Part shown: piece by piece, positions 22,764 through 24,838 of the stretch
Position numbering within the stretch: position 1 is the stretch's first letter
How the letters are laid out: each line of letters opens with the position of its first letter
Source of the DNA: a virus
Direction: 5' to 3' (one strand)
Length of the DNA: 24,838 nt
IMG/VR virus record: IMGVR_UViG_3300031825_000064
Coordinates: 1-24,838 of that record
Position numbers and translations under genes: made by a program
The notes under the pieces: model-generated
Seen by the model: the letters and a program-made list of their open reading frames with translations, nothing else
Databases searched by the model: none
Told to the model about the DNA's origin: nothing

Positions 22764-22991
22764 ATGGAATGGATAAAAACAAGTGACCGTTTACCACTCC
22801 TGGGGCAGCCGGTTTTGGCGCTCTCCATGAACAGTGGCCAGGAATGCGGACCATCATTTGCGATCCTGAGCACGCATGAGGTTATAGAAAACGGGATCAC
22901 TATTATCGGTTGGGGATCAGCATACGATTACTGGACAACGGTTGCACCAGACTACTGGATGGAATTGCCAGAGCCGCCCAATTTACGCTAA
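22764..22991 (+). CDS. DUF551-like small protein
   Basis: This 75-residue protein begins EWIKTSDRLPLLGQPVLAL and ends YWMELPEPPNL, the two ends of the DUF551 pattern found in many phages and bacteria. The family has no established function. The ATG at 22764 lies one base after the stop of the previous gene and gives the usual family length. It is the last plus-strand structural-side gene before the non-coding gap and the reverse integrase. Confidence 0.75.
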   Translation: MEWIKTSDRLPLLGQPVLALSMNSGQECGPSFAILSTHEVIENGITIIGWGSAYDYWTTVAPDYWMELPEPPNLR

Positions 22992-23218
22992 TCGGCCATT
23001 AGTCGCAGTCCGGCAGGGGAGCGCCCAGTCGTTGGGCCGCTTAATAGTATTTTACTAAACCATTGTTGTGTAAAATACTCCATAGGGCCAGAAATGCCGG
23101 GGAAGGGGCGCATTTCGCGGTCTGTAGGGCCTCTCGGGCCGTGGCGCTTAGTACTAAGGTCGGGCTGGTCACGGTCGTCGAGCGGTCGCTTTCGATAAGG
23201 GGCATTATCATAAGCTTT
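22992..23218. other. Non-coding gap between late genes and integrase
   Basis: This 227-bp gap separates the last plus gene from the converging integrase gene. It holds a weak bulged hairpin (AGCGCCCA at 23020-23027 with TGGGCCGCT at 23033-23041), which could end the late operon although the T-tract is poor, and the inverted repeat at 23046-23079. I see no gene in it. Confidence 0.6.
23046..23079. repeat. Perfect 10-bp inverted repeat, candidate attachment site or operator
   Basis: AGTATTTTAC (23046-23055) is repeated as its exact reverse complement GTAAAATACT (23070-23079), with a 14-bp spacer. The 34-bp symmetric site is much more AT-rich than its surroundings and lies about 140 bp past the integrase stop. 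Serine integrase attachment sites are short imperfect palindromes close to the integrase gene, so an att site is possible. A repressor operator or weak bidirectional terminator are alternatives. Confidence 0.5.
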
Positions 23219-24838
23219 TTATGCGGTCCGTTCGATCAACCATTCCACATCTTCAGGCCAAGATTGTAGCCGTCGCTCACCGGGGGCACTATTGGCCTGA
23301 AAGATGGCCTCAGTGCGAGCGTACAACCGGTACGCAAATACTATTTCACCCCAGGCCTGCTGTGCCCATGGCCTGAGGTGGAACCGACTAATCTCCCCCA
23401 TGTCACTAAACTCGATCTTCTCAAACAGCTTGCTGAGGGCTTTCTTCTTATTGATGTCGCGCATTTGCTTTATGGCACTGGAAAGATCGTTCAGGTTATT
23501 CATGAGCTTATCGACATCATCCTCGCGTACCAACTCGGACTGAGCGACCCTGAGTGCTCGCTCCAGCTCAGCATAACGGGTGTTGTAATGCTCGCGTTGT
23601 ACCTGGCCAGATAGCAATAAGTCCATCAACACTTCCATCTGCCGGCTAAAGGTATCGATATCACGTCGCGCTTTCAGCTTGCGCTCATCTCCGACGCGCT
23701 CGGCCACTGAGCGTCGAATCATGTCGCGCATCTCCGGCGGAAACTGAATGCCGGCCATGTGCTGGATGATCTCGGTATCGGCGCGGTCACCATCGATATA
23801 GGGCCCCGAGCGACGGCTACGGTAATAATGCAGACCATGACTGACGTCGGCCCGCAGGCGGACATCGCCCCAATATGCAATCGGCGTTAATAATGCAACC
23901 CATTCAGTTGCCTTCCGGCCGACCAGCTGGTTTTTGAACCGCCTCTCGATGACGGCGCAGGCCTGCATCTCGTCGATCAACGGTTCAATCGCTGGACCGC
24001 GTTGGGCGTGCATTGCAGTCGCGTATCGCTGAAGGTAGGTACCCTCGCCGTGCAGAATGATGCGGGCGTTCTTCGAGCGGAAGCGTTGACCCACAATCGC
24101 ATAGCCTGCGTAGAAGAGCACATTCCCTACAATACTTCGAATAACCTCGCGGCTAAAGCGCTTAGGGAGATGGTCGCGCCCTTCATGTCGCATTTGCTGA
24201 TCGTTCGCCTTGATCGCCACAGCGTCATAGGATAGACCAGCGGAATACCAGGTCAGGATCGACCGAACTGTGTTGCCATGCTTATCGTGTGGCACATAAT
24301 ACGCATCCTGCCCCTTCCCGCCTCGCTTCATGCCAAAAGGACACATCCCCCATGGCAGCATCAATTTATCGCGGAAGTAGGCAGACGTCTGTTTCATCAG
24401 GTCTGAGGTATTGTCGCTCTGGTACTGAGCTACCATGGCGCGTGAGTTAATATCCAGAATCGCCGAAGCGGTAAAGCCGGTGCGGTCAGTATCGATCCCA
24501 TCCCAGCAGGTCACGAATCGTTTATTGCTTTCCTTGCAGGTGTCCACCAGTTCGCCGATCTCTCGCACGCTGCGTGCCGACCGGTCGATCATGAAGACGA
24601 CCAGGAATCTGCACTCGGGGTGCTTGAGCGCCTCTTTCAGTCGCACCCAGTCGGGGCGATTGTGCGTAGTGCGCCCAGAGCGATGTCCGCCGGCGTCCTC
24701 GTAGATGGTGAACTTGGTCGCGCCGATCTCGGCCGCCTTGGCGTTTACCGCGTCTCGCTGTTTTTCAATACTAATGGTTTCGCGTTCGCGTCCCTTGCGG
24801 ATTTTTGATCGTCGCAAGTATCCGACGCCTTCGTAGTC
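23219..24838 (-). CDS. Large serine recombinase/integrase, 5' end beyond window
   Basis: At least 539 codons are visible. The reading frame is open to the right edge, where it reads YEGVGYLRRSKIRKGR. The Ser of RRS (codon 24808-24806) is the likely nucleophile. SIEKQRDAV, FMIDRSARSVREI and DINSRAMVAQYQSDNTSDLMK complete the catalytic domain, followed by the recombinase domain (YVPHDKHGNTVRSIL; IRSIVGNVLFYAGY). The zinc-ribbon region (about 23790-23890) keeps its pattern but lacks cysteines. A coiled coil (EDDVDKLMNNLNDLSSAIKQM) lies near the end. It should integrate or excise the phage at short att sites. A TTG at 24817 is not the natural start. Confidence 0.88.
   Translation of the reverse strand, partial: DYEGVGYLRRSKIRKGRERETISIEKQRDAVNAKAAEIGATKFTIYEDAGGHRSGRTTHNRPDWVRLKEALKHPECRFLVVFMIDRSARSVREIGELVDTCKESNKRFVTCWDGIDTDRTGFTASAILDINSRAMVAQYQSDNTSDLMKQTSAYFRDKLMLPWGMCPFGMKRGGKGQDAYYVPHDKHGNTVRSILTWYSAGLSYDAVAIKANDQQMRHEGRDHLPKRFSREVIRSIVGNVLFYAGYAIVGQRFRSKNARIILHGEGTYLQRYATAMHAQRGPAIEPLIDEMQACAVIERRFKNQLVGRKATEWVALLTPIAYWGDVRLRADVSHGLHYYRSRRSGPYIDGDRADTEIIQHMAGIQFPPEMRDMIRRSVAERVGDERKLKARRDIDTFSRQMEVLMDLLLSGQVQREHYNTRYAELERALRVAQSELVREDDVDKLMNNLNDLSSAIKQMRDINKKKALSKLFEKIEFSDMGEISRFHLRPWAQQAWGEIVFAYRLYARTEAIFQANSAPGERRLQSWPEDVEWLIERTA

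Noticed and set aside
23063-23269. 68-codon plus-strand frame in the integrase-side gap
   Set aside because: It begins inside the inverted repeat's spacer, runs into the integrase gene antisense, and resembles no protein.
1-24838. CRISPR arrays, tRNA or rRNA genes and insertion sequences
   Set aside because: I looked for regularly spaced repeats, cloverleaf-like segments with a GTTCRA arm, and transposase motifs, and saw none by eye. A covariance-model tRNA search would be decisive.

Overview
The window is most of the structural and lysis half of a tailed, temperate bacteriophage or prophage. Evidence is a complete late-gene series: small and large terminase, portal, HK97-type protease/capsid, connectors, tail tube, a frameshifted tail chaperone, tape measure, distal tail, hub and fibre genes. 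A large serine recombinase points the other way at the right end. A long non-contractile (siphovirus-like) tail is implied by the tape measure and the absence of a sheath gene. The host is a bacterium with sigma70-type promoters and Shine-Dalgarno starts and GC judged by eye to be above 50%. An Effector-Associated-like helical domain, a bacterial Ig-like domain and WNGS/YVGG propeller repeats resemble proteins common in Chloroflexota, but that host guess is an inference.

Layout. 1-200: non-coding leader with a short terminator and a promoter. 201-3351: a small unknown gene, then the lysis module (holin-like membrane protein; membrane-anchored coiled-coil protein with an Effector-Associated-like domain; multidomain lysin with C39-like peptidase, Ig-like and glycosidase-like parts). 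3382-10208: packaging and head (terminases, a portal fused to a 2H phosphoesterase domain, gp10-like connector, protease-capsid fusion with a probable internal capsid start, head completion protein). 10217-13253: accessory cassette (small phage protein, stand-alone glutamyl-tRNA synthetase-like catalytic domain, small reverse-strand gene, TIM-barrel glycosidase-like protein, GT-A glycosyltransferase). 13144-21221: tail (completion protein, tube, chaperone with a T TTT TTA slippery site, tape measure, distal tail protein carrying a seven-repeat propeller, hub protein, beta-helix spike). 21239-22991: small distal genes, including a LamG-like protein and a DUF551-like protein. 22992-23218: non-coding, with a perfect 10-bp inverted repeat. 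23219-24838: serine integrase, reverse strand, entering from the right edge, with a zinc ribbon that has lost its cysteines.

How it works together. Genes are packed tightly on the plus strand, many with 1-11 bp overlaps and two with 110-bp overlaps, so most are probably co-transcribed and translationally coupled. Two copies of a promoter plus structured-RNA plus hairpin/U-tract element sit directly before the lysis module and before the protease-capsid gene, and probably set expression of those two modules. The most unusual contents are the portal-2H fusion, the phage-borne Effector-Associated-like protein, the repeated RNA element whose second hairpin has an inverted loop, the truncated tRNA-synthetase-like enzyme, and the propeller inserted in the distal tail protein.
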